A stretch of DNA of 64,000 bases from the NCBI RefSeq assembly GCF_004114915.1, contig NZ_CP022219.1, forward strand, positions 310,001 through 374,000, read 5' to 3'. The DNA is from Bradyrhizobium guangxiense. GTDB lineage: Bacteria > Pseudomonadota > Alphaproteobacteria > Rhizobiales > Xanthobacteraceae. The translations under genes and the position numbers were made by a program. Position 1 is the stretch's first letter; every line of letters starts with the position of its first letter. Below the pieces are notes generated by a model. It was not told the origin of the DNA. It worked only from the letters and a program-made list of their open reading frames with translations, and ran no database searches. Of the stretch, positions 15,083 to 22,140 are shown piece after piece.

Positions 15083-15194
15083 CCGACCCGGTTCGGTCCA
15101 CGCCAAGAAATCGGGCGCTGCCGTCCAAGACTAAATTCTGATCCCGGGATAGCCATTCCCCGACGGCTGGCATCTGGGATCAGAGGACATCGCC

Positions 15195-16439
15195 ATGGCG
15201 ATCGATTTCACGCTTACGACACGGCAGCGGGATCTTCAGCGCGCGTCGCGCAAGTTCGCCAGAGAGGTGCTGAGCGAGGCCCGGCGCGCCGAGCTGCTGG
15301 CAACACCGGAAGAGCGCTTTCTCGCGACCCGGCCCACCTATGAAGCCATGGTCGCCGCCGGCTATTTGCGCAAATGCATTCCGTCGCCCGCAGGTGGCGA
15401 GAATGCCGGCTTGATCGACATGGCGATCCTGGCCGAGGAATTCTACAGCGTGAACGCCAGCGTGACACTGACGATGCTCGGCACCGTGCTCGGCTTGCTC
15501 CCGATTCTGCTCGGCGGCACGCCGGACCAGTGCCAGCGCCTACTCGTGCCGTTTCTGAGGACGAGTGGCGCGCCGCTCGCCGGATTCTGCTCCAGCGAGC
15601 CCGGCGGTAGCGCCAATTCCGGCTCGCCTCCGCCGGGTGAAGGGGTTCGCACCACCGCGAGACGGGAGGGCGACAATTGGGTCATCAACGGCCGCAAGAA
15701 ATGGGTCTCCTCGGCCACGGGCTGGGATCGCGAGGGCGCCGACATCCTATGCGTCGTGTGCCGAACGGATGCAGCGGCGCCCCCCAGTGAAGCGATCTCG
15801 ATCATTGCTGTCGAGGGACCGGTCAAGGGCCTCGTGTTCGAGCGCGCCATCGACACGATCGGTCATCGCGGGCATCTGGTGCCGCAGTTCGGCTTGCAGA
15901 ATGTCGCGGCGCCGCACCGCAATCTGCTGGGCCAGGAAGGGGCGGGGCTCGCCCTGACAGCCGCCGCCTTCACGGGGACGGCGGCGCTCGTCGGCATCTT
16001 CGGCGTGGCGTTGATGCGCGCCGCCTTCGCGTTTGCGCTGCATTTTGCCCAGACCGAAAAGCGCGGCGGCGTTCACCCGATCATCGAGCATCAGGCCGTC
16101 GGATACGCGCTGGCAGATGCCAAGACCACGATCGAGGCCGCGCGCTATCTCAGCTGGCGGGCGTGTCACGCGGTCGATACCCAGTCGCCGGGGGCCGATG
16201 AGCTTGCCATCGAGGCCAAGATCTTTGGTTCGGAAGCGGCGGTTCGCGTGATCACCGATCTGATGCGGGTGGTGGGCGTCGACAGCTATGATCACGAGGC
16301 GCCGTTCGCTCGTCTGCTCCAGGATGCGCTGGCACTGCCGATCTTCGATGGCGGCAATATGGGCGTACGGCGACGGCAACTGCACATGATGTTTCGGCAA
16401 GGCAGCTACGATCCGCTTGCGGCAAGCGGCGCGGCCTGA
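15195..16439 (+). CDS. Acyl-CoA-dehydrogenase-fold flavoprotein, possible nitroalkane-oxidase type
   Basis: A 414-residue FAD enzyme with the three-domain acyl-CoA dehydrogenase architecture: an N-terminal helical domain, a middle beta domain with GFCSSEPGGSAN and INGRKKWVSSATGWD, and a C-terminal helical bundle. In acyl-CoA dehydrogenases the catalytic Glu usually sits in a YEGT motif; here the corresponding segment is IFDGGNMGVRRRQ, with Asp in its place. Asp at that position is the hallmark of nitroalkane oxidase, which converts nitroalkanes to aldehydes with release of nitrite and peroxide. Some true dehydrogenases carry the base elsewhere, so substrate is open. ATG 15195 has GAGGA at a good distance. 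The SDR gene follows after 11 bases. Confidence 0.82.
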   Translation: MAIDFTLTTRQRDLQRASRKFAREVLSEARRAELLATPEERFLATRPTYEAMVAAGYLRKCIPSPAGGENAGLIDMAILAEEFYSVNASVTLTMLGTVLGLLPILLGGTPDQCQRLLVPFLRTSGAPLAGFCSSEPGGSANSGSPPPGEGVRTTARREGDNWVINGRKKWVSSATGWDREGADILCVVCRTDAAAPPSEAISIIAVEGPVKGLVFERAIDTIGHRGHLVPQFGLQNVAAPHRNLLGQEGAGLALTAAAFTGTAALVGIFGVALMRAAFAFALHFAQTEKRGGVHPIIEHQAVGYALADAKTTIEAARYLSWRACHAVDTQSPGADELAIEAKIFGSEAAVRVITDLMRVVGVDSYDHEAPFARLLQDALALPIFDGGNMGVRRRQLHMMFRQGSYDPLAASGAA

Positions 16440-16450
16440 GGGAGATGGTC

Positions 16451-17170
16451 ATGGGCACAGAACGGAAAGTCGCCATTGTCACAGGAGCATCCCAGGGGAT
16501 CGGCGCGGGGATTGCAGAGGCCTTTCGGCAGCGAAACTACGCGGTCGTCGCGACCTCGCGATCAATCAAGTCGGGCGCTGAGGCCGACGTGCTGGTCGTG
16601 CCTGGCGACGTCGGCGATTCCCAAACGGCGCAGCGGGCGTTCAGCGCGGCGCTCGAGCGTTTCGGCCGGGTCGACACCCTGGTCAACAACGCGGGCATGT
16701 TCATGGCGAAACCGTTCATCGCTTACACGCAGGCCGATTATCGGGCCTACGTCTCGACGAACGTTGAAGGGTTCTTTCACATGACCCAACGTGCGCTCGA
16801 GATCATGGGCAAGCAAGGGCGTGGCCATGTCGTCACGATCACGACGAGTCTCGTCGCCCAGCCGATGAACAGCGTGCCGGCCGCCTTGGCCTCGCTCACC
16901 AAAGGCGCCTTGAATGCGGCCACCAGGGCGCTCGCGATCGAGTATGCGAGCACTGGTGTCCGCGTCAACGCCGTCTCGCCCGGCATCATCAAAACGCCGA
17001 TGCATCCACCAGAGGCGCATCAGGTGTTGGCCGCACTCCACCCCATGGGCCGGATGGGCGACATATCGGATGTTGTCGATGCGGTGCTATACCTCGATGG
17101 GGCAGGGTTTGTAACAGGCGAGATTCTCCATGTCGATGGAGGGCAGGCGGCTGGCCACCACCGCACCTAG
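16451..17170 (+). CDS. Short-chain dehydrogenase/reductase lacking the catalytic Tyr
   Basis: A 239-residue SDR with a normal cofactor site: VTGASQGIG near the N-terminus, NNAG about residue 83, and the C-terminal LYLDGAGFVTGEILHVDGG. The active-site Ser is present (TTS), and the Lys is present in SLTKGAL, but the Tyr of the YxxxK motif is replaced by Ala (VPAALASLTKGA). Without it, classic hydride-transfer chemistry is doubtful. The ATG at 16451 is preferred over 16445 because GGAG at 16441-16444 is then correctly spaced. It is co-transcribed with the oxidase gene. It could be a reductase with a substituted proton donor, or a binding protein. Confidence 0.85.
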   Translation: MGTERKVAIVTGASQGIGAGIAEAFRQRNYAVVATSRSIKSGAEADVLVVPGDVGDSQTAQRAFSAALERFGRVDTLVNNAGMFMAKPFIAYTQADYRAYVSTNVEGFFHMTQRALEIMGKQGRGHVVTITTSLVAQPMNSVPAALASLTKGALNAATRALAIEYASTGVRVNAVSPGIIKTPMHPPEAHQVLAALHPMGRMGDISDVVDAVLYLDGAGFVTGEILHVDGGQAAGHHRT

Positions 17171-17507
17171 GCCGGCGCTGCATCTGCTACAAGTGCGTCT
17201 GATATTTTCCGGTTTGCCTGCATAGGCGGCATGTCCTTGTCGCCGATCGCGATGGGTCCGACGGTCGGCGCGATCAAACTCAGCTCATTCTTGTTGCAAG
17301 CCCAGAGGCGTGCATCGACGGCGAGTAGTGCGAATTCTCTTCCGTCCGCCGGGTGGAGACTACAGCCTTCGCCGAGGTTGGAGGCCCAAAAGCGCCGACG
17401 GCGCGCTAAGGTAGGCCGCGAACTATCCAAGCACCAAAGTAGGTGGATCAATGCAAGCCTATTCCATCGCCGGAGCCAGGCTGCGAGTTCGGTGTGACGT
17501 GGACGCG
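17171..17507. other. Gap after the cassette with no supported gene
   Basis: Open frames on both strands are short or run through the tRNA-Arg fragment to the right; none has a convincing start or domain. I see no terminator with a clear T-run directly after the SDR stop. Confidence 0.45.
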
Positions 17508-17557
17508 TGGCGCACCCGACACGATTCGAACGTGTGACCTTTGCCTTCGGAGGGCAA
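17508..17557 (-). pseudogene. 3' half of a tRNA-Arg(CCG) gene
   Basis: Read on the minus strand, these 50 bases are a perfect 3' half of a tRNA: anticodon arm TTGCC-CTCCGAA-GGCAA (anticodon CCG, Arg), variable AGGTC, T arm ACACG-TTCGAAT-CGTGT, acceptor strand CGGGTGC, then GCCA. The matching 5' acceptor strand GCACCCG and a D arm are absent upstream. Elements that integrate into tRNA genes leave just such 3' halves, so this is likely an old attachment-site scar. Confidence 0.75.
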
Positions 17558-17943
17558 ACGCCAACAACCCCGCTGTCCAGCACCGGACGGAAATCGAAAG
17601 GCGGGCCAGTACTTGATGAGCCACGCCAGCGCATCGCTTCGCGGCAGGCCGAACTATGCACGTTGAACTCAGCGAAGGCTGGGCCACGAGCGCTCGCGCA
17701 GGCCAGGGCGAATGAATACGCCGAGGACGGAATTCGCTTTCTAGATGCAGCCAGCCGGGAAGAAAGCCTGATCAGCATCGAAGCAATCGTGAACGCGTTC
17801 GCGTTCCTCTATGGCCAGCCAACGCGGGGTTGGTCATTTGAGATTGACGTCCGAACGTCACGCGTAAAGCGGTGAACGGGGCATGCCGGCGCTTAATTCC
17901 CTCGTCGGGAATATCGAAATCCGCCGCGGCGCGTTTGGCTTGG

Positions 17944-17966
17944 CGATACCAGCAAAAATACCAGCA
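17944..17966. repeat. Doublet of taccagca, right arm-type site
   Basis: This block matches 12950-12972 at 22 of 23 positions and contains two taccagca copies with a 12-base period. It lies 117 bases inside the right direct repeat. See the left copy for interpretation. Confidence 0.55.
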
Positions 17967-18032
17967 AAGCGGACGGTTGCAGTGGGCTTTTGCTTGTATT
18001 TTCAATGCATCGCGAAAGTTTTCCGGAGAAAT

Positions 18033-18047
18033 CCGGAATCGAACCAG
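18033..18047. repeat. Short copy of the tRNA-Leu T arm
   Basis: The 15 bases ccggaatcgaaccag repeat 18096-18110 in the intact tRNA-Leu gene, 63 bases away in the same orientation. Because the T loop is conserved between tRNAs, this could come from another tRNA's 3' half rather than from this gene. Confidence 0.45.
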
Positions 18048-18083
18048 GAGCTTAAGTTATTGTTATTATTATGATTTTGTCCG

Positions 18084-18098
18084 TGGTGCCCCTGGCCG
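18084..18098. repeat. Right direct repeat at the tRNA-Leu 3' end (att-like)
   Basis: The final 15 bases of the tRNA gene (T-stem part, acceptor strand, discriminator and CCA) are identical to 12876-12890. The accessory segment 12891-18083 lies between the two copies, downstream of the tRNA, as expected for an integrated element. Confidence 0.75.
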
Positions 18099-18168
18099 GA
18101 ATCGAACCAGCACTCCTTGCGGAACTCGATTTTGAGTCGAGCGCGTCTACCAGTTCCGCCACAGGGGC
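18084..18168 (-). tRNA. tRNA-Leu (anticodon CAA)
   Basis: A complete class II tRNA of 85 bases including an encoded CCA. Acceptor strands GCCCCTG and CAGGGGC pair fully, the D stem is GCG/CGC, and the anticodon arm is CTCGA-CTCAAAA-TCGAG, giving anticodon CAA, which reads UUG. The 13-base variable region and the T arm GCTGG-TTCGATT-CCGGC are normal. Its last 15 bases are repeated at 12876-12890, marking it as the integration site of the neighbouring element. The gene itself is intact. Confidence 0.95.
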
Positions 18169-18324
18169 CCTCGGTCGGCCCTTGAGGGGAGCGTCGCGAA
18201 GCCGGCGGACTATAGCCATGGACAAAGCGGGGTCAACCCGCGCCAAAGTGATGTCAGCCGTTCTCGACAGCTGCCTGGGCCGGGGCTAGAGGCTAGGACC
18301 ACGACCCATTCGAAAGAGGCCGCC

Positions 18325-18864
18325 GTGACCACCCAGAGTGCCGCAATACCTGCATTCAGGCCGGGAGCCGCAAGCCCCGCGCTGACGGCCTCGCTGCTCG
18401 TCACGCTTATCGCGGCCGCGACCATCGCGGGCGCCTGGTTCTTCCAGCTCGTGCTTGAGATCCTGCCCTGTCCGCTCTGCCTGGAGCAGCGCTACGCCTA
18501 TTACCTCGCGATTCCGCTCGGTCTGCTCACGGCCATTGCGGCGCGAAGCGGCGCGCCGCGGCCGCTGCTGCTGGCGGGGCTTGCGATCCTCGCGTTGGCG
18601 ACGCTCGCCAATGCCGGTCTCGGCACCTATCATTCCGGTGTCGAATGGGGATTCTGGAAGGGGCCGACCGATTGCAGCGGTCCCGTCGTCAACCTCGGCA
18701 ATGCCGGCGATCTGTTTTCAAGGCTCGACACCGTGAAGGTCGTGCGTTGCGATGAGGTGCAGTGGCGTTTCCTCGGCCTGTCGCTCGCCGGCTACAACGT
18801 GCTGATCTCGCTGGTGATGGCCGCCATCGCCGCATGGGGCTTTGCGGCGACCGCGAAGCGCTAA
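18325..18864 (+). CDS. DsbB-family disulfide bond formation protein
   Basis: A 179-residue inner-membrane protein with four hydrophobic helices. The first periplasmic loop carries CPLC (Cys49 and Cys52) directly before LEQRYAYY, the DsbB hallmark, and the second loop has Cys117 (PTDCSG) and Cys142 (VRCDEV). DsbB reoxidises the periplasmic thiol oxidase DsbA and passes electrons to quinone. The length is typical. The start is GTG 18325 with GAGG upstream. It converges with the AbrB-family gene, three bases apart. A DsbA-like gene lies 5 kb downstream at 23852. Confidence 0.88.
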   Translation: MTTQSAAIPAFRPGAASPALTASLLVTLIAAATIAGAWFFQLVLEILPCPLCLEQRYAYYLAIPLGLLTAIAARSGAPRPLLLAGLAILALATLANAGLGTYHSGVEWGFWKGPTDCSGPVVNLGNAGDLFSRLDTVKVVRCDEVQWRFLGLSLAGYNVLISLVMAAIAAWGFAATAKR

Positions 18865-18867
18865 AGC

Positions 18868-19953
18868 TCAATCGTCCACATCGTCCTGCGTGCGTCCGAA
18901 CAGATGCACGATGCCCGGGGTTGCGATCGTCACGAACACGAAACGCGACAAATGATGGGCCCCGACGAAGATCGGGTCGATATGCAAGGTCAGCGCCAGC
19001 GCCAGCATGGCGTCCATGGCACCCGGCGCGAAGGCGACGACGACGTCGGAGAATTTGACCTGCGTGGTGAGCGCCACGATGCCGACGAAAATGGCGGAGA
19101 CGGCGATGGCCACGGTAAACGATCCCAGTGCCGCGTTGATGTGGCCGGCGAACGTCTTGATCCGCATCCGCGCGAAGCGGCTGCCGATCAGCGCGCCGAT
19201 CCCGACCAGCGCCACGCCGCGCACCCAGTCCGGCAGGCCGCCCTCGACCCAGCCGGCGCCGTGCAGCACGCTGGAGGCGATCATGGCGCCGAACATCCAG
19301 CTCGCCGGAAACTTGATCAGCCGCAGGACCAGCGCCACGGCCAGCGAGGCCGCGACCAGCTCCACGAGGTCTAGCGGCGAGGCGATCGTCGTCGTCAGCG
19401 AGGCCGCGGTGGAGGAGGCCACGCCTGCGAACGCGAGCACCATCGGTAGCGCCGCGGTGAGGATGATGACGCGCATTGTCTGGACCACCGCGATGCCCGG
19501 CAGGTCGGCGCCGCGCTCGACCGCCAGTATCGTGATCTGCGACAGCGCGCCGGGACTGCCGGCCAGGAAGGCCGAGGTGCGGTCCCAGCCATGGACGCGC
19601 TGGAGGTAATAGCTGGAGCCGAAGGTCGAGCAGAAGGTCGCGAGCGCAAGCAGCCCTATGGTGAGGGGATAGGCGCTGACCTGCTGAAGCAGATGGCGCG
19701 AGACGACCGAGCCTAGCGAAATGCCGAGCAGCACCAGCACGGTCTGGGTCAGGAGCGGCGGCAGCGACAATTGACGGCCGGCGATTGCGGCGATCCCAAC
19801 CGCAATCATCGAGCCCGAGATCAGTCCGCCGGGAAGCCCGGCGAGGAGAAACACCAGCCCTCCCGCGGTGCCGATGACGAGCGTCTCCGCCGTGCTCAAG
19901 AGCTTGGCGCGGCTCGGCCATTCGAACGGCAGGGGGGCGGGGATCTGCTTCAC
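18868..19953 (-). CDS. AbrB-family membrane protein
   Basis: A 361-residue integral membrane protein of the AbrB family (PF05145, once labelled ammonia monooxygenase regulator). Two internal repeats of hydrophobic helices are visible, each with the family's glycine-rich helices: FLLAGLPGGLISGSMI in the first half, and SWMFGAMIASSVLHGAG in the second. SPGALSQITILAVERGADLP and APGAMDAMLALALTLHID are matching segments of the two halves. The name AbrB here does not imply DNA binding; the family looks like a transporter, but no substrate is established. It converges on the dsbB-like gene. Confidence 0.85.
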   Translation of the reverse strand: MKQIPAPLPFEWPSRAKLLSTAETLVIGTAGGLVFLLAGLPGGLISGSMIAVGIAAIAGRQLSLPPLLTQTVLVLLGISLGSVVSRHLLQQVSAYPLTIGLLALATFCSTFGSSYYLQRVHGWDRTSAFLAGSPGALSQITILAVERGADLPGIAVVQTMRVIILTAALPMVLAFAGVASSTAASLTTTIASPLDLVELVAASLAVALVLRLIKFPASWMFGAMIASSVLHGAGWVEGGLPDWVRGVALVGIGALIGSRFARMRIKTFAGHINAALGSFTVAIAVSAIFVGIVALTTQVKFSDVVVAFAPGAMDAMLALALTLHIDPIFVGAHHLSRFVFVTIATPGIVHLFGRTQDDVDD

Positions 19954-20050
19954 GCCACCTTATCGCAAATCGGCGACGGGCGCACAATTGCAGGCTCGTC
20001 ATGCCGCAATGCGTGCGCCTCTCACTGACGCGCCGAGGATCGCGAGGGGA

Positions 20051-20332
20051 TTACTTCTTGTCGGCGGCAGGGGCGGCCGGCGCGGCGGTGCCGGCCTTCG
20101 CTTCCTTCTTGCACTCGCGACGGAATTTCTTGCGCTCCTTGCCCTTCAGCCCCTTGGCATCCGCCTGTTTGGAGCACTCGATCGACTCGGCCGTACGCTC
20201 CTTCGTTGCCTTCTTGTCGGCGGTGGCAGCGGTATCGGTCTTGGCAGCCGGCGCGGTGGTCTGCGCGAAGGCGGTGCCGGTGGCGAGCAGGGAGGCGAGG
20301 GCGACGGCGGCGAGGCGAGAGGCGAGGGTCAT
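20051..20332 (-). CDS. PsiF-repeat periplasmic protein
   Basis: A 93-residue exported protein. Signal peptide (LAAVALASLLATGTAFA) followed by an Ala/Thr/Lys-rich linker and one PsiF repeat: CSKQADAKGLKGKERKKF, then RRECKKEAK, with the two conserved cysteines that could form a disulfide. A second Ala/Pro-rich tail ends the protein. In Escherichia coli psiF is phosphate-starvation inducible, but no pho box was identified here. It is divergent from the secreted protein at 20538. Confidence 0.82.
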   Translation of the reverse strand: MTLASRLAAVALASLLATGTAFAQTTAPAAKTDTAATADKKATKERTAESIECSKQADAKGLKGKERKKFRRECKKEAKAGTAAPAAPAADKK

Positions 20333-20537
20333 GGTGGTGCACTCATCTTGCGAGAATTACGAGGGTGTGAGGAACGTCGGCTCGCGTTGCTGAACGCGAC
20401 ATGAATAATCTGAACAAGACGGTCACTATATTTTGGCGGCAGCAGCCATCACTTTCTTGTCGCAGATGGCCGGCACGCTAGGATAGCAACTCTTGTTTCA
20501 CTTTCCCTCGGGGGAAGACCAAGGAGGAGACCTAGGG

Positions 20538-21020
20538 ATGACCATCCAATCGAAATTGCTGTGCGCGATAGCGTTATCGGGATTTGCTGCGCTCGCGGTG
20601 TCGGCGCCGGCGCAGGCGCTGACGACGCAGGAGTGCAGCGCGAAATACCAGGCGGCCAAGAAGGACGGCTCGCTCGGCACCATGAAGTGGAATGACTTCC
20701 GCAAGGCCCAGTGCGGCGCGGATGCGACCCCGGCTGCTGCGCCGACGGCGGCTGCGCCCGCCGCTCCCGCCGAGCCGAAGCAGGCAAAGAAGGAGGCGGC
20801 CCCCGCTGCCGCGCCGACCCTGCCGGCCGGACCCGCGGTCTATCCGAACGCGATCGATCCGAAATACGCCAAGGAAACCCCGGGCAAGGGCCGCCTGCAT
20901 ACCTGCGTCGACCAGTACAATGCCAACAAGACCACCAACGGCAACGGCGGCATGAAGTGGATCGAGAAGGGCGGCGGCTATTACAGCGAATGCAACAAGA
21001 AGCTGAAGGGCGCTGCCTGA
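20538..21020 (+). CDS. Secreted protein with two cysteine-paired modules
   Basis: A 160-residue exported protein. Signal peptide ending APAQA, then two similar segments separated by an Ala/Pro/Lys linker. The first runs from ECSAKYQAAKKDG through GTMKWNDFRKAQC; the second from TCVDQYNANKTTNG through GGMKWIEKGGGYYSEC. Each has a Cys at both ends and a central G-x-MKW, pointing to an internal duplication with one disulfide per module. The ATG at 20538 follows a strong AAGGAGGAG site. Function is unknown. A terminator at 21037-21063 closes the gene. Confidence 0.78.
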   Translation: MTIQSKLLCAIALSGFAALAVSAPAQALTTQECSAKYQAAKKDGSLGTMKWNDFRKAQCGADATPAAAPTAAAPAAPAEPKQAKKEAAPAAAPTLPAGPAVYPNAIDPKYAKETPGKGRLHTCVDQYNANKTTNGNGGMKWIEKGGGYYSECNKKLKGAA

Positions 21021-21036
21021 GCTTCGAAGTGACGCG

Positions 21037-21063
21037 AAGGCCGGGGCAATGCTCCGGCCTTTT
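21037..21063 (+). terminator. Rho-independent terminator
   Basis: Arms aaggccgg (21037-21044) and ccggcctt (21054-21061) pair perfectly and run into a short T-run. It lies 17 bases past the secreted protein's stop and ends directly at the stop of the convergent tetR gene. Confidence 0.75.
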
Positions 21064-21065
21064 GC

Positions 21066-21614
21066 CTAGTCGAGCAGCTTCTCGGCCGACTTCGCCGCCA
21101 ATTGCGACCGCTTGCGCGGGCCGCGCTCGACGAACAACAGGCTCTGGCCGAAGATGAAGCAGTAGAACAGGAAGGCCTGCGCGTCGGCTTCCTCGGCCTC
21201 GAGCCCGGTTGCGCGATAGAGCTCAGCCACGTGCTTGAGCCGAACGGCGTCCACGGCCGCCGCTGCCGCCGCGGCGTTCTCGTCCGAGCGGGCCCATTGC
21301 CGGATCGCGAGCTCGATCGCCATGGCTTCCGGATTGAGACGCTCCGAATAGAGCTGGATCACCGCCTTCAGCCGTTCGCGGGGCCCTTGACCGTTCAGGC
21401 GGGTCTGCTGCGCGATCGACGCCGCGCGCCCCTCGCGCCAGCGTTGCAGCATGGCATCGAGCAGCGCGGCGCGGTCGGCGAAGCGGCGGTAGAAGCCGCC
21501 CTTGGTGACGCCGAGATTCTTGGCGAGCACCTCGACCCTGACACCCTCGACCCCTGAGCGGGCGAGCTCGGCAAACCCCGCCTCGACCCAGACATCGCCC
21601 TTGCCGTCGCTCAT
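21066..21614 (-). CDS. TetR-family transcriptional regulator
   Basis: A 182-residue regulator. The N-terminal helix-turn-helix shows the TetR pattern: AGFAELARSGVEGVRVEVLA then KNLGVTKGGFYRRFADRAAL (residues about 10-55). The remainder is a helical ligand-binding and dimerisation domain. It is divergent from two thioesterase genes, and two near-identical palindromes lie in the 94-base gap, the usual arrangement for a repressor controlling itself and its neighbours. The ligand may be an acyl-CoA given the targets, but that is inference. Confidence 0.9.
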   Translation of the reverse strand: MSDGKGDVWVEAGFAELARSGVEGVRVEVLAKNLGVTKGGFYRRFADRAALLDAMLQRWREGRAASIAQQTRLNGQGPRERLKAVIQLYSERLNPEAMAIELAIRQWARSDENAAAAAAAVDAVRLKHVAELYRATGLEAEEADAQAFLFYCFIFGQSLLFVERGPRKRSQLAAKSAEKLLD

Positions 21615-21635
21615 GAAGCGAGCTCTCCGATTCTT

Positions 21636-21686
21636 GATACGGTGCCGTATTGCTAACCCGTCCCGCGCCTGATACGCTACCGTATC
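21636..21686. promoter_or_regulatory. Two TetR-type operators (GATACG-N4-CGTATC)
   Basis: Palindrome one, gatacggtgccgtatt (21636-21651), and palindrome two, gatacgctaccgtatc (21671-21686), share GATACG-N4-CGTAT. The second extends to TGATACG/CGTATCA. Their centres are 35 bp apart. They lie between the tetR start (21614) and the thioesterase start (21709), so the TetR protein very likely binds both. Confidence 0.75.
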
Positions 21687-21708
21687 AAGATCAAAGGGGG
21701 TGGAGGCG

Positions 21709-22137
21709 ATGGCGCAGGAGGCAACCTATCGCGGCACGGTCTATCCGTGGCAGTGCGACCACGTCGGCCACATGAACATCATGTGGTACGTCGGCAAATT
21801 CGACGAGGCCAACTGGAATCTGTTCGCCCGCCTCGGGCTGACGCCGAGCTATCTGCGCTCATCCGGCCGCGGCATGGCCGCCGTGCAGCAGAACATCACC
21901 TACAGGCGCGAGCTGCTCGCCGGCGATATCGTCGAGATCCGCAGCCATCTGCTCGAGGTCCGCGACAAGTCGATTCGCTTCCGGCATGACATGACGAACG
22001 CCGAGACCGGGGAGATCGCCGCAATGTGCGAGATCACCGGCGTGCACATGGACCGCAGCCAGCGCAAATCGGCGCCGTTCACGGATGCCATCCGCGAGAT
22101 CGCCGTAAGGCATCTCGCCGAGCCGGCCGAGGTCTGA
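21709..22137 (+). CDS. Acyl-CoA thioesterase, 4HBT family
   Basis: A 142-residue hotdog-fold thioesterase. The signature QCDHVGHMNIMWYVGKFDEA (about residues 15-34) includes the D-x-x-x-H-x-N pattern of 4-hydroxybenzoyl-CoA-type thioesterases, and the central beta strands follow (AVQQNITYRRELLAGDIVEI). Family members hydrolyse acyl-CoA thioesters. The ATG at 21709 is preferred to GTG 21700 because GGGGGTGGAGG then serves as the ribosome-binding site. A second thioesterase starts 3 bases after its stop. It is probably repressed by the divergent TetR protein. Confidence 0.88.
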   Translation: MAQEATYRGTVYPWQCDHVGHMNIMWYVGKFDEANWNLFARLGLTPSYLRSSGRGMAAVQQNITYRRELLAGDIVEIRSHLLEVRDKSIRFRHDMTNAETGEIAAMCEITGVHMDRSQRKSAPFTDAIREIAVRHLAEPAEV

Positions 22138-22140
22138 GCC

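Larger units (their letters stand above)
17558..18083. other. Gap inside the right end of the element
   Basis: One frame ends around 17875 with protein-like residues (EDGIRFLDAASREESLIS, then IEAIVNAFAFLYG), which could be the tail of a decayed gene, but no start is visible. The right arm-type repeat (17944-17966) and a 15-base copy of the tRNA-Leu T arm (18033-18047) also lie here. Confidence 0.45.

Noticed and set aside
17167..17778. Minus-strand frame of 203 codons covering the tRNA-Arg fragment
   Set aside because: It translates through a tRNA 3' half, has no domain, and composition does not resemble a protein.
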